Assembly: GCA_016214985.1 (NCBI GenBank)
Contig: JACRMM010000057.1
Location: forward strand, 47,638 to 111,637
DNA from: Deltaproteobacteria bacterium
GTDB taxonomy: Bacteria; Desulfobacterota; Deferrisomatia; Deferrisomatales; JACRMM01
DNA length: 64,000 nucleotides
Direction: 5' to 3'
The notes beneath the pieces are model-generated. The model worked only from the letters and a program-made list of their open reading frames with translations. It searched no databases and was not told the origin of the DNA. The translations under genes were made by a program, and so were the position numbers. Positions 1 through 9,439 of the stretch are shown here, piece by piece. Every line of letters begins with the position of its first letter. The first letter of the stretch is position 1.

Positions 1-690
1 TTGTGCCGTCTCCATCGATTCGCGCTCACCGAAGTAGTGAATCGAGAGGTCGCTGAAGGACAGGAAGAGGTCGAACACGATGAACCAGAGCATCATGGTT
101 CCCAGGCCGCCCAGGAGGTCCGTGTTCACCTTGCCGTCGTCGCTGAAGAACCTGTCCTTGATGATCGTGACCAGCATCATCATCGCCAGCCCAGAGACCA
201 TCGCCGAGGTGAGGAACAGAATCGGCATCATGCTCGTGCGCCACAGGGCGTGGGCCTTGGCGAAGCTCAAAATGAAGCCCGTGTACCCGTGGACCATGAG
301 CGCCAGGGGGATTCCGATCCGCCCGAAGAGCTTGGTGAGCTTCTTGTTGCCGCGGAACATGAAGAATCCGTAGATGACGCAGTTGATCGGGTAGATCGTC
401 AGGAGGAACGATCCCCAGGAGATCGGGCTCGTGGCGTTGAGGTAGACGAACAGATGCCAGGCCCGGAGCGGCCGGCCCGCATGCACCAGCAGGAACATGG
501 GGGCCGCGACCAGCAGTAGGGTCGCGATGACGACGCCGACCTTGCCGAGCGGCTTGAACTTCTCGAAGCCAAACCCGTACGCGAGCGTCGAGATGATGAA
601 TGACCCGGCGGAGAGGCCCGTCAGGTAGAAGTAGATGGCGATGGCGAGGCCGAACGCCTCCCCGTGGGGCACGGTGTAGAGAAGGTTCAT
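1..690 (-). CDS. NrfD/PsrC-type quinone-interacting membrane subunit (C-terminus cut by window edge)
   Basis: The 230 residues visible are strongly hydrophobic and form at least six membrane segments (about residues 10-32, 42-65, 80-102, 115-135, 148-170 and 190-212). Charged loops and the general NrfD/PsrC/HybB pattern are present. Family members are integral membrane proteins that exchange electrons between menaquinone and a four-cluster ferredoxin subunit, without haem of their own. The ATG at 690 lies 8 bases after the stop of the FeS gene, so the two are cotranscribed. The reading frame runs off the left end of the window, so length and C-terminus are unknown. In context it is the quinone-facing subunit of the module formed with the FeS protein and the multihaem cytochrome. 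No molybdopterin subunit is seen next to it. Confidence 0.85.
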   Translation of the reverse strand, partial: MNLLYTVPHGEAFGLAIAIYFYLTGLSAGSFIISTLAYGFGFEKFKPLGKVGVVIATLLLVAAPMFLLVHAGRPLRAWHLFVYLNATSPISWGSFLLTIYPINCVIYGFFMFRGNKKLTKLFGRIGIPLALMVHGYTGFILSFAKAHALWRTSMMPILFLTSAMVSGLAMMMLVTIIKDRFFSDDGKVNTDLLGGLGTMMLWFIVFDLFLSFSDLSIHYFGERESMETAQ

Positions 691-698
691 TTCCACAG

Positions 699-1292
699 CT
701 ACTCCTCCCCGCCTTCCGCGACCAGGCGCGCGGCCTCATCGTCGAGGCCGATATAGAACACCTGAGGCCGGTTGCCCGATTCGGGCTTCAGCGGCACGGT
801 GGCCTCCCGGGCCAGGAGCCGGGAGATCTCGCTCTCCGGATCATTCGCGTCGCCGAAGGTCATGACGCCGGTCGGGCAGGCGGATACGCAGGCCGGTGGT
901 CCGTACCCGTCCCTCACCCGGGGCCAGCACCAGTCGCACTTCTCCGCCACCTTGCGGACCGGGTGGATGTAGCGCACGGCGTACGGACAGGCGGCCATGC
1001 AGTACCCGCAGCCGATGCACCGGTGGGGGTCGATGTAGACGATGCCGTTGGGCATGCTGTACGTGGCGATCACCGGGCACACCGTCGTGCACGCAGGCTT
1101 CTCGCACTGGTTGCACAGGATGGGGGTGAAGTGACGCCGCACCTTGGGGTACCGGCCCTTCTCCACCTCTTTCACCCAGGTGCGGTAGACGCCCAGGGGC
1201 ACGTCGTTCTCGGCCTTGCACGCGACCTGGCAGGCGCGGCAGCCGATGCACTTGCGAAGGTCGATCAGAAATGCGTAACGCGGCTCAGCCAT
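699..1292 (-). CDS. four-cluster 4Fe-4S ferredoxin subunit (PsrB/DmsB/NrfC type)
   Basis: A 197-residue protein with four cysteine groups typical of DmsB/PsrB/NrfC electron-transfer subunits: C15-C25 (CIGCRACQVAC), C60-C72, C92-C102 (CIGCGYCMAAC) and C119-C139, enough for four [4Fe-4S] clusters. It should pass electrons between the NrfD membrane subunit encoded next and a partner subunit, here most likely the multihaem cytochrome. I take the ATG at 1292 because it places CIGC near the N-terminus as in the family; the longer open frame upstream is non-homologous. No Tat signal is visible, so its side of the membrane is uncertain, which is odd if the partner is periplasmic. Confidence 0.88.
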   Translation of the reverse strand: MAEPRYAFLIDLRKCIGCRACQVACKAENDVPLGVYRTWVKEVEKGRYPKVRRHFTPILCNQCEKPACTTVCPVIATYSMPNGIVYIDPHRCIGCGYCMAACPYAVRYIHPVRKVAEKCDWCWPRVRDGYGPPACVSACPTGVMTFGDANDPESEISRLLAREATVPLKPESGNRPQVFYIGLDDEAARLVAEGGEE

Positions 1293-1315
1293 CTGGCCCT
1301 TTCCTTTCCCGGCCC

Positions 1316-2350
1316 TCAGCCGTCCTTGGAGCGGTAGAGGGTCGAGAAACCCATGAACAACGCGAGCAGAACCACACCGGCCGCGCCACCCCAGACCAGC
1401 AGCAGGTACGCCACCCGCAGCACTTCGGCGAGAGGCTGGTCCGAAGCCAGCGGCCGGGCGTGCAGGGAGGACAGGACCACAGTGGCCTTCTCCCGCTCCT
1501 CCTTCGGCGGCACCCGGTGGCACCTGGGGCACGTCTGCTTCGTGACGGTGTCCTCACCGTGGGCGGCTTCGCCCTGGTGGCACGACAAGCACTGGCCGAC
1601 CTCGTAGCGGTCGGAGAGGTCGCCCTTGCCGTGGCCGGCCAACCGAAACCGGGCCAGCATCCCCCCGACGTCATAGGACCGCACCTGGTCCACGTGACAC
1701 AGGCCGCAGGTGTTCGGAAGGTTGGCCCGGTTGACCGTGGAAAGGGGATCCTTCGCCGGCCGCTGGTAATGCGCCGTGTGGCAGCTGGCGCAGGAGGACG
1801 CCGCCGGGTCCTTCGCGAGCCAGGCCTTCGCGTGGCCGGTCTTCATCCACCCTTCGCCCTTCTGGCTCTCCTTGGGCGGCGGTTTGATGCCCTTGGCCTG
1901 GAGCTTCCTCAACGCATCCGCGGGGAAGGCGTCCGGCGGCGGCTTTGCCGCGTGGCAGGCCCGGCAGTCCACCCTTCTCAGACCAGCCCGTGGGTGGAAG
2001 TTCGGGTCCGAGTCCGCGTGGCAGTCGATGCACTCCACGCCCTTCTGCCCGTGGATCGACAAGAGGAACGCCTTCGGGTCGACGTGCAGGTCCCTGAGGA
2101 TCCCCGAGCGGGCACCGGCCCCGAAGTTCGGCTGCTCGTGGCAGTTCTTCAGGCACTTGTCGTTGGTGTACGGCTTCTCGATCTTCTCCCGCGGGGGGAG
2201 GAAGCCCTGGGCCACCGCCGACACGAGGGGCGCGGCCGGGACTCCGGCAGAGGCAGCCGGCGCCGGGGTCACGGCCGGCTCCGCGGCGGCCGTGGGGCCT
2301 GCCACGGCGAGGAGGAGGGCCACGAAGAGGTGGGCGACGGTTTGCTTCAT
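1316..2350 (-). CDS. multihaem c-type cytochrome, seven haem-binding motifs, C-terminal membrane anchor
   Basis: A 344-residue protein with an N-terminal signal sequence ending near residue 23 (alanine-rich, AAAEP). Six CXXCH motifs follow (CIDCH, CRACH, CASCH, CGLCH, CLSCH, CPRCH) plus one longer CX3CH motif (CLKNCH), then a hydrophobic helix near the C-terminus (about residues 312-337). It should be exported and carry up to seven covalent c haems, anchored on the outer face of the cytoplasmic membrane. The ATG at 2350 overlaps the stop of the upstream EMO-like gene by four bases (ATGA), implying translational coupling. The likely role is to accept electrons from the quinone module and hand them to periplasmic or extracellular carriers. 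CX3CH binding of haem is inferred from other multihaem families. Confidence 0.88.
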   Translation of the reverse strand: MKQTVAHLFVALLLAVAGPTAAAEPAVTPAPAASAGVPAAPLVSAVAQGFLPPREKIEKPYTNDKCLKNCHEQPNFGAGARSGILRDLHVDPKAFLLSIHGQKGVECIDCHADSDPNFHPRAGLRRVDCRACHAAKPPPDAFPADALRKLQAKGIKPPPKESQKGEGWMKTGHAKAWLAKDPAASSCASCHTAHYQRPAKDPLSTVNRANLPNTCGLCHVDQVRSYDVGGMLARFRLAGHGKGDLSDRYEVGQCLSCHQGEAAHGEDTVTKQTCPRCHRVPPKEEREKATVVLSSLHARPLASDQPLAEVLRVAYLLLVWGGAAGVVLLALFMGFSTLYRSKDG

Positions 2351-4317
2351 GGCGTCTTCTCCCGCACCGGCTGGACAGCCATGGCCTTTTCGAGGATCTC
2401 GGCGATATCGAGGACCTGTACGTCCTCCTCCCGCTTGTGCGCCTTCACGCCGTCGGAGAGCATGGTGAGGCAGAAGGGGCAGGCCGACCCGATCACCGCC
2501 GCACCGGTGGACAGAGCCTCCTCGGCGCGGACGTTGTTGATGCGAGTCCCGTGTTCCTCCATCCACATCCGGCCGCCGCCGGCGCCGCAGCAGAAGTTCT
2601 CTTCGCGGCAGCGCTGCATCTCCACGAGCTCCAGCCCCTGGACCGCGCCCAGCAAGTCTCGGGGCTCGTCGACCAGCCCCGCGTAGCGGGACAGATAACA
2701 GGAGTCGTGGAGTGTGACCGTGGTCGGGAGCGGCCGGCTCGCCTTGATCCGGCCCTGGGCCAAGAGCCCGACGAGGAATTCGGAGTGGTGGACGACCTGG
2801 TAGTTCCCACCGAACTGGGGATACTCCTTGGAGAGGGTCTTCAGACAATGGGGGCAGGTGGCGACGATCTTCTTCACGCCGATGGCGTCCATGGCCGCGA
2901 TGTTCTCCGCCACGAGCGTCTGGTACAGGTACTCGTTTCCGCTGGATCGGGCGGGGTCGCCGCAGCACTTCTCCTGAGTGCCGAGCACGCCGTAGGAGAC
3001 GCCCGCAGCGTCCAGGATCCGGCAGAAGGAGGCCATCACCCGCTGGTAGCGGTCATCGTAGCTGCCGGCGCAGCCTACCCACAGCAGCACCTCGAACTCG
3101 GGGCTCTCCTCCTCGGTCAGGACCCTCACGTCCACGCCCCGGCGCTTGGTCCAGTCGTTGCGCGCGGACCAGCCCACCCCCCAGGGGTTAAAGTTGTTCT
3201 CCAGGTTCTTGTTGACGGTCACCAGCTCCTGGGGCATCACGCCCTCGGTGAGCACCTGGTGGCGCCGCATGTCGACGATCTTGTCCACGTGCTCGATCAT
3301 CACCGGGCACGCCTCCATGCAGTGGCGGCAGGTGGTGCAGGCCCAGAGGTCATCCTGGGTGACCCCGTCCCCGTCGATCATCAGAGTCTCGAACTCTTCG
3401 CCCTTGCCCCGGGCCAGGAAGGGTGCCTTTGCCACCCAATGGGCCTTCAGGTCCTGAATCACCTTTTTCGGATTGAGGCTCTTGCCCGTGTTGAACGCAG
3501 GGCACCGGGCCTGGCATCGGCCGCAGCGCACGCAGGCCTCCAGGTCCAGGAGCTGTTTCCAGGTGAACCGCTCCACCTGCCCTACGCCGAAGACTTCGGA
3601 GTTCTCCAGGTCGATGGGCTGGAACGCGCCCTTGGGCTTGAGGGACTGGAGGAAGACGTTGACCGTGGAGAAGAGCACGTGGGAGAGCCGGCCGAAGGGG
3701 AGCGTCGCGAGCGCGAACAGCACCAGGTACAGGTGCGTGCGCCAGAGGACGGGAACGAGGGACGGTGCGGCGCCCCCGAAGAGGTCGGCCGGGAACGCGA
3801 CGAGAAAGCCGCTCGCCAGCCAGGGGTGCCGGATGCCGCCCACGGCCGCCACGCGGCTCGCTTCGGTGAGAAACCCCGTCAGGAAGATGAGCAGAAGCAG
3901 CGCGTGTCCCCACAGATCCTCAGGCTTGTTGTCGAGCCGGTCGGGCCGCGCGACGTAGCGGCGCACGAACAGCCGAAGGGTCCCGTAGAAGCCCAGCAGC
4001 CCAACCCCGTTGAGCAGCAGAGTCAGCACCGCCGCCGCCGGCCGGGGAAGCTCGAACACGACCTGGACCGCGAGGACCGCCAGCACCATGACGGCGAAGG
4101 CGGCAAAGAGGCAGAGGTGGTGGAGCCCCTCGGGGCGCTCCTGGAGGATGCGTTCGTGGCCGACCACAGCCCTCCAGAGCGCCCCGAGGCGCTCTCGGGT
4201 GTTGCCGGAGCGGTCCTCAGGGAGCCCCAAGCCGATCCGGCGGACCTTTCGCCAGGTGCCGACGGCGATCGACGCCACGACCAGGAGAATGAGGCTGAAA
4301 TCCAATGCGTTCACCAT
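2347..4317 (-). CDS. EMO-like membrane FeS oxidoreductase: NarI-like b-haem domain + two 4Fe-4S + two CCG domains
   Basis: A 656-residue fusion. Residues 1-215 hold about six membrane helices of the nitrate-reductase gamma (NarI) type with candidate haem-b histidines (for example H53, H66, H67, H138, H195). Two [4Fe-4S] motifs follow at C262-C272 and C327-C337. Two HdrD-like cysteine-rich CCG domains (EKCCGDPARS near 430; NFCCGAGGGR near 575) complete it. This is the architecture of the ETF:(methyl)menaquinone oxidoreductase (EMO) of Geobacter and syntrophic fatty-acid oxidisers, which moves electrons from reduced ETF to menaquinone. Genes for EtfA, EtfB and acyl-CoA dehydrogenase stand directly upstream on the same strand, which supports that role. 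It is cotranslated with the cytochrome gene. DsrMK- or HdrDE-like activity is the alternative. Confidence 0.85.
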   Translation of the reverse strand: MVNALDFSLILLVVASIAVGTWRKVRRIGLGLPEDRSGNTRERLGALWRAVVGHERILQERPEGLHHLCLFAAFAVMVLAVLAVQVVFELPRPAAAVLTLLLNGVGLLGFYGTLRLFVRRYVARPDRLDNKPEDLWGHALLLLIFLTGFLTEASRVAAVGGIRHPWLASGFLVAFPADLFGGAAPSLVPVLWRTHLYLVLFALATLPFGRLSHVLFSTVNVFLQSLKPKGAFQPIDLENSEVFGVGQVERFTWKQLLDLEACVRCGRCQARCPAFNTGKSLNPKKVIQDLKAHWVAKAPFLARGKGEEFETLMIDGDGVTQDDLWACTTCRHCMEACPVMIEHVDKIVDMRRHQVLTEGVMPQELVTVNKNLENNFNPWGVGWSARNDWTKRRGVDVRVLTEEESPEFEVLLWVGCAGSYDDRYQRVMASFCRILDAAGVSYGVLGTQEKCCGDPARSSGNEYLYQTLVAENIAAMDAIGVKKIVATCPHCLKTLSKEYPQFGGNYQVVHHSEFLVGLLAQGRIKASRPLPTTVTLHDSCYLSRYAGLVDEPRDLLGAVQGLELVEMQRCREENFCCGAGGGRMWMEEHGTRINNVRAEEALSTGAAVIGSACPFCLTMLSDGVKAHKREEDVQVLDIAEILEKAMAVQPVREKTP

Positions 4318-4544
4318 GTGCGTCCCTTCCGGACAACGTCCGGCTGTCCGCGCTCAGGCGCTGTCCACAAATAACTGTCGCGCCGACGGCGCGCGGCGCG
4401 GCCCCCACCTGAAATCCGACTGCCGCATCGCGCTGCGTACCGTCGGCCCTGCCCGAAGCCGCCCCGCTGCCACCCCACTTCTCGGACAACGCAGGGGCGA
4501 ATCGGCCTGCAAACACCTCGAGACCGCGACCGCCGGGACGTCGA

Positions 4545-4574
4545 GCTCCCCTCGCCCGACAGGGCGAGGGGAGC
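4545..4574 (-). terminator. perfect 13-bp hairpin between etfA and the EMO-like gene
   Basis: The arms GCTCCCCTCGCCC (4545-4557) and GGGCGAGGGGAGC (4562-4574) pair perfectly around a GACA loop, 14 bases after the etfA stop on the minus strand. No T run follows, so it is more likely a partial terminator, processing site or mRNA-stabilising hairpin than a full intrinsic terminator. It would separate expression levels of the beta-oxidation genes from the membrane module. The rest of the 4318-4588 gap shows nothing I can interpret. Confidence 0.5.
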
Positions 4575-4588
4575 CGCACAGCGAGCCT

Positions 4589-5554
4589 TCAGGCCTTGGC
4601 TTCCTTGATCTTCTCGATGAGCTTGGGCAGCGCCTTGAAGACGTCGTCGACCAGGCCGTAGTCAGCCACCTCGAAGATCGGCGCCTCCTCGTCCTTGTTG
4701 ATCGCGACGATCGTCTTGGCGTCCTTCATTCCCGCGACGTGTTGGATCGCCCCGGAGATGCCGCAGGCGATGTAGAGATCCGGGGCCACGATCTTCCCCG
4801 TCTGGCCCACCTGCAGGTCGTTCGGGACCAGCCCCTCGTCGACCACCGCCCGGCTCGCCCCCATCGCGGCACCCAACAGGTCCGCGAGCTGCTCGACCAG
4901 GGCGATGCCCGAGGCGTCCTTCATCCCACGGCCGGCCGACACGATCGCCTTCGCCTCGGTGAGCTCGGGCCGCCCGGACTTGGAGAGCTGGTAGCCCACG
5001 AACTTCGACTTCAGGCTCGCCGGATCCACGGTCACCGAAAGCTCCGCCACCGCAGCGGCAGGCCCGCCCGGCGCCGCCGCGTCGAACGCCGTCTCGCGCA
5101 CGGTGAGCAAGGCTACCGGAGTGTCCACCACCACCTTCGCCAGGGCATTGCCTGCGTACATGGGGCGAACGTAGGTGGGGCCGGCGTCGAAGCACACGAC
5201 GTCGCTGACCATTCCCGCGCCCAGCAGCCCCGCGAGCCGGGGCACGAGGTCCTTGCCCGTGGTCGTGGCCGGAGAGAGCGCGGCCGTATACCCCTTCTCC
5301 CGGATCAGGGCCGCGGCCGCCGCGGCGTGACCCTCCGCCGTGTACGCGGCCACCGCAGGCGCCTCGCTCCAGTAGACATTCTTCGCCCCGAAGTCCTTGA
5401 TCTTCTCCGCTCCGGCCTTCGCGCCGGTGCCGAGCACGAGAAGGTCGTAGTCGGTCTTGGCGACGTCGGCGAGCTGCCGCGCCGCGGTGATGGCCGGGTA
5501 GGTGGCGTGACGGACGTCCCCCTCCCGAAGTTCCGCGATAACGAGGATCGACAT
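4589..5554 (-). CDS. etfA: electron transfer flavoprotein alpha subunit
   Basis: A 321-residue protein, the normal EtfA length. The C-terminal FAD-binding domain is clear, with SAGRGMKD, VGQTGK and ACGISGAIQH at about residues 205-275, where the flavin is bound. With EtfB it forms the soluble heterodimer that takes two electrons from acyl-CoA dehydrogenase. The next gene downstream is an EMO-like menaquinone oxidoreductase, the expected electron acceptor. It lacks the extra N-terminal ferredoxin domain seen in some bifurcating EtfA proteins, so simple electron transfer is favoured over bifurcation. The ATG at 5554 is preceded by an AGGAG-type ribosome site. Confidence 0.96.
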   Translation of the reverse strand: MSILVIAELREGDVRHATYPAITAARQLADVAKTDYDLLVLGTGAKAGAEKIKDFGAKNVYWSEAPAVAAYTAEGHAAAAAALIREKGYTAALSPATTTGKDLVPRLAGLLGAGMVSDVVCFDAGPTYVRPMYAGNALAKVVVDTPVALLTVRETAFDAAAPGGPAAAVAELSVTVDPASLKSKFVGYQLSKSGRPELTEAKAIVSAGRGMKDASGIALVEQLADLLGAAMGASRAVVDEGLVPNDLQVGQTGKIVAPDLYIACGISGAIQHVAGMKDAKTIVAINKDEEAPIFEVADYGLVDDVFKALPKLIEKIKEAKA

Positions 5555-5571
5555 GATTGTTCTCCTTTAGC

Positions 5572-5595
5572 GATCAGCGCTCAGCTGTCAGCGTC
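5572..5595. repeat. GTCAGC-rich intergenic repeat tract
   Basis: The etfB-etfA gap holds a cluster of imperfect (A/G)(T)CAGC units. A similar cluster occurs at 29223-29259 between iorA and the thiolase-like gene. They are short, non-coding and degenerate. They look like a dispersed intergenic simple repeat of this genome, but two copies are too few to define a family. Confidence 0.3.
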
Positions 5596-5625
5596 CTGGC
5601 GTCCCAACATCCTGGCTTCCGACTC

Positions 5626-6372
5626 TCAGATCACCTTGGCCTCGTTTTTGAGCTTCTCGACGAGCTCGTCAACGCTGGCCACCTTCTGGCCCGCCTTGCG
5701 CGGGGGCGGTTGGGACAGGCCCAGCACCCGTGTGCAGCTCTTGGGATCCACGCCAAGGTCGGCGGGGGTGACCTTCTTCACTTCCTTCTTCTTCGCCTTC
5801 ATGATCGCCGGAAGGCTCGCGTACCGGGGTTGGTTGAGCCGCAGGTCCGCAGTGATGACGCAGGGAAGCTCCACCTCCTTGGTCTCCAGGCCGCCGTCGA
5901 TCTCCCGCTGCACCGAGGCCTTGGTTCCCTCGAGCTCGACCTTGTAGGCAAAACACGCCTGGGGGACACCGACCTTGGCGGCGAGCATCTGAGCCGCTTG
6001 GTTGTTGTCCGTGTCAACCGACTGCTTGCCCGCGATCACCAGGTCGGGCTTCTCCTGGTTGTAGACCGCGGCCAGGACGTCGGCGACCGCGGCGCTGTCG
6101 AGGCTCCCGTCCACCGTGACCAGGTAGGCCCGGTGCGCACCCAGCGCCAGCCCGGCCCGAAGCGTCTCCTCGTTGGCGGCGGTCCCGATCGATACCAGGA
6201 ACACCTCGCCCCCTCCCTTCTCCGTGATCCGCACCGACTCCTCGATGGCGTACTCGTCGAAGGGGTTGATCAGAAAGTTGACGCCCTCGGTCTCGATCCC
6301 CGTCCCATCCTTCTTCAGGCGGACCTTCACGTCCGGGTTCGGGACCCGCCGCACGGGTACCATGATCTTCAT
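5626..6372 (-). CDS. etfB: electron transfer flavoprotein beta subunit
   Basis: A 248-residue EtfB, with MKIMVPVRRVPNPD at the N-terminus, the NPFDEYAIEE segment near residue 38 and the nucleotide-binding stretch VIAGKQSVDTDNNQAA near residue 115. EtfB binds AMP and contacts the dehydrogenase. Two ATGs are available: the one at 6378 sits almost on the AGGAG ribosome site, while the one at 6372 has a normal spacing and gives the usual MKI start, so I chose 6372. The gene lies between acyl-CoA dehydrogenase and etfA on the same strand. Confidence 0.95.
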   Translation of the reverse strand: MKIMVPVRRVPNPDVKVRLKKDGTGIETEGVNFLINPFDEYAIEESVRITEKGGGEVFLVSIGTAANEETLRAGLALGAHRAYLVTVDGSLDSAAVADVLAAVYNQEKPDLVIAGKQSVDTDNNQAAQMLAAKVGVPQACFAYKVELEGTKASVQREIDGGLETKEVELPCVITADLRLNQPRYASLPAIMKAKKKEVKKVTPADLGVDPKSCTRVLGLSQPPPRKAGQKVASVDELVEKLKNEAKVI

Positions 6373-6453
6373 TGCCATTCTCCTCTCTTGGAAATCGTGG
6401 AAGGTTCGGGTCCCTCGTCGCTGGTCGCCGGCCTCATGCAGGGCGGCCGGCGA

Positions 6454-7599
<1,146 letters not shown>

Positions 7600-7674
7600 G
7601 GAATCCTCCCAATCGGTAAGGGCACCCCGTGAGGGGGCACGACTTCGGGGTCCGGACCAGGCAAGAGGTTGGTT

Positions 7675-8460
7675 CTATTTCCCCTCGAAGTTGGCCTTGC
7701 GCTTCTCCAGGAACGCCGTCATCCCTTCCTTCTGATCCGCCGTCGTGAAGCAAAGCGCAAACGCGTCGCTTTCTAGCACACAGGCGTTGTCCAGGTCCAG
7801 ATCCTGGCCGCGCTGGATCGTCTCCTTGGCAAGCCGGACCGCCACGGGTCCCTTGGACGCAACGACTCGGGCCATCTTGAAAGCCTCCTCTCGGAGGCTC
7901 TCCGCCGGGAACACACGGGTGACGAGCCCGGCGGCCAGCGCCTCGTCAGCTTTGAGGTTGCGGGCGGTGGTCACCAGCTCCAGGGCGAGGGCGCGGCCCA
8001 CGAGGCGAGTCAGGCGCTGGGTGCCTCCGAAGCCCGGTGTCACGCCCAGATTCACCTCCGGCTGCCCGAAGAGCGCCCGGTCGCTCGCCAGGATCCAGTC
8101 GCAGCTCATGGCGAGCTCGCACCCGCCGCCGAGGCAGTACCCGTTGACGACCGCGATCACCGGGACACGGAGGTTCTCCAGAGACCGCAGAACGCGAAGC
8201 CCCTGGAGGGAGAACTCCTTGGCCTCGACCGCGGTGAAGCTCTGCATGGCGCTGATGTCGGCCCCAGCCACAAAGGCCTTGTCTCCGGCTCCCGTGACCA
8301 GCAGCACGCGCGCGGCCCCGTCGGCGGCGACCTGAGCGACGGCCTGCCCGATCTCGCCGAGGGTCGCCGGATTCAGGGCGTTCAAGGCTTTGGGCCGGTT
8401 GACCGTCAGGAGATAGATGCCCGGTTCGGGCATCTCGAGGACGATATTCTCAAAGGACAC
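7675..8460 (-). CDS. crt: enoyl-CoA hydratase/isomerase family protein (crotonase type)
   Basis: A 261-residue crotonase. The oxyanion-hole segment GADISAM is near residue 65. The active-site stretch FGQPEVNLGVTPGFGGTQ is near residues 130-147, with the second catalytic glutamate (in QPE) in place; the first position appears changed in the short spacing seen here and should be checked by alignment. It should hydrate trans-2-enoyl-CoA to 3-hydroxyacyl-CoA. The start is a GTG at 8460 after GGGGAGGT. It sits 13 bases downstream of the 3-hydroxyacyl-CoA dehydrogenase gene, in one operon with it. Confidence 0.93.
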   Translation of the reverse strand: MSFENIVLEMPEPGIYLLTVNRPKALNALNPATLGEIGQAVAQVAADGAARVLLVTGAGDKAFVAGADISAMQSFTAVEAKEFSLQGLRVLRSLENLRVPVIAVVNGYCLGGGCELAMSCDWILASDRALFGQPEVNLGVTPGFGGTQRLTRLVGRALALELVTTARNLKADEALAAGLVTRVFPAESLREEAFKMARVVASKGPVAVRLAKETIQRGQDLDLDNACVLESDAFALCFTTADQKEGMTAFLEKRKANFEGK

Positions 8461-8473
8461 GGTTCACCTCCCC

Positions 8474-9328
8474 TTACGCGGAGTAGTCGTAGAAGCCCTT
8501 GCCGGTCTTTCGACCCAGGTTACCGGCGTCCACCATCTTCTTGAGAAGCGGGCAGGGCCGGTACTTGGAGTCGCCGAACCCCTCGTACAACACCTCCATG
8601 ATGTAGAGGCACACATCAAGCCCAATCAGGTCTGCGAGCTCGAGCGGTCCCATAGGATGGTTCATACCGAGCTTCATGACGGTGTCGATATCTTTCGGCG
8701 AGGCGATGCCCTCGTAGAGCGTGAAGACAGCCTCGTTGATCATGGGCATGAGGATGCGGTTCGAGACGAACCCCGGGCTGTCGTTGACGGTGACCGGCAC
8801 CTTGGCGAGCTTCTTGGAGAGGTCTTCGATGACGGCGAAGACCTCATCCGAGGTCTGGAGGCCGCGGATGATCTCGACAAGCTTCATGACCGGTACGGGA
8901 TTCATGAAGTGCATGCCGATCACCTTATCGGCGCGCTTGGTGACCTTGCCGATCTTCGTGATGGCGATGGAGGACGTGTTCGAGGCGAGGATCGCCGACG
9001 ACTTGCAGAGGCGGTCGAGGTCCTCGAAGATCTTGAGCTTCACCGGCAGATTCTCGGTCGCGGCCTCGACCACCACGTCGACGTCCGCGAACTCAGCCAG
9101 CTGGGTCGTCCCTCGGATCCGTGCCAGGGAAGTGGCCTTGGCGACTGCGGTCATCTTGTCCTTGGAAACCAGCCGGTCGAGATTCTTCTCGATGGCTGCG
9201 ATCCCCTTCGCCACGAACTCGTTCGCGATGTCTTGCAGCACCACCTCGTACCCGGAGGTGGCAAACACCTGGGCGATTCCGTGCCCCATCGTTCCTGCGC
9301 CGATGACTCCCACCTTCTTGATGTCCAC
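8474..9328 (-). CDS. hbd: 3-hydroxybutyryl-CoA dehydrogenase
   Basis: A 284-residue NAD-dependent dehydrogenase. The N-terminal Rossmann motif GVIGAGTMGHGIAQ is at residues 7-20, and the catalytic histidine segment GMHFMNPVPVMKLVEI is near residues 135-150. The C-terminal dimerisation domain ends with the typical GRKTGKGFYDY. It oxidises 3-hydroxyacyl-CoA to 3-oxoacyl-CoA. The start is a GTG at 9328 after a good GGAGG site. The length matches the free-standing clostridial and Geobacter form rather than a FadB fusion. Confidence 0.95.
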   Translation of the reverse strand: MDIKKVGVIGAGTMGHGIAQVFATSGYEVVLQDIANEFVAKGIAAIEKNLDRLVSKDKMTAVAKATSLARIRGTTQLAEFADVDVVVEAATENLPVKLKIFEDLDRLCKSSAILASNTSSIAITKIGKVTKRADKVIGMHFMNPVPVMKLVEIIRGLQTSDEVFAVIEDLSKKLAKVPVTVNDSPGFVSNRILMPMINEAVFTLYEGIASPKDIDTVMKLGMNHPMGPLELADLIGLDVCLYIMEVLYEGFGDSKYRPCPLLKKMVDAGNLGRKTGKGFYDYSA

Positions 9329-9439
9329 GGTGTCCTCCTTTCAACGCAATGCAATCCGATGCCAATACTGTCGATCCCGCGCTTCGAATCCCCTCAGGGG
9401 CCCCAATTCCGGCCTTCGGTCGTTCCTCCCTCGGGCGCG

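Noticed and set aside
4318..4588. Small gene in the EMO-etfA gap
   Set aside because: Frames are arginine-rich and lack a ribosome site; only a hairpin is supported.
9370..9400. tRNA-like TTCGAATCC stretch
   Set aside because: No acceptor or anticodon arm can be folded around it and it lies just before the thiolase stop.
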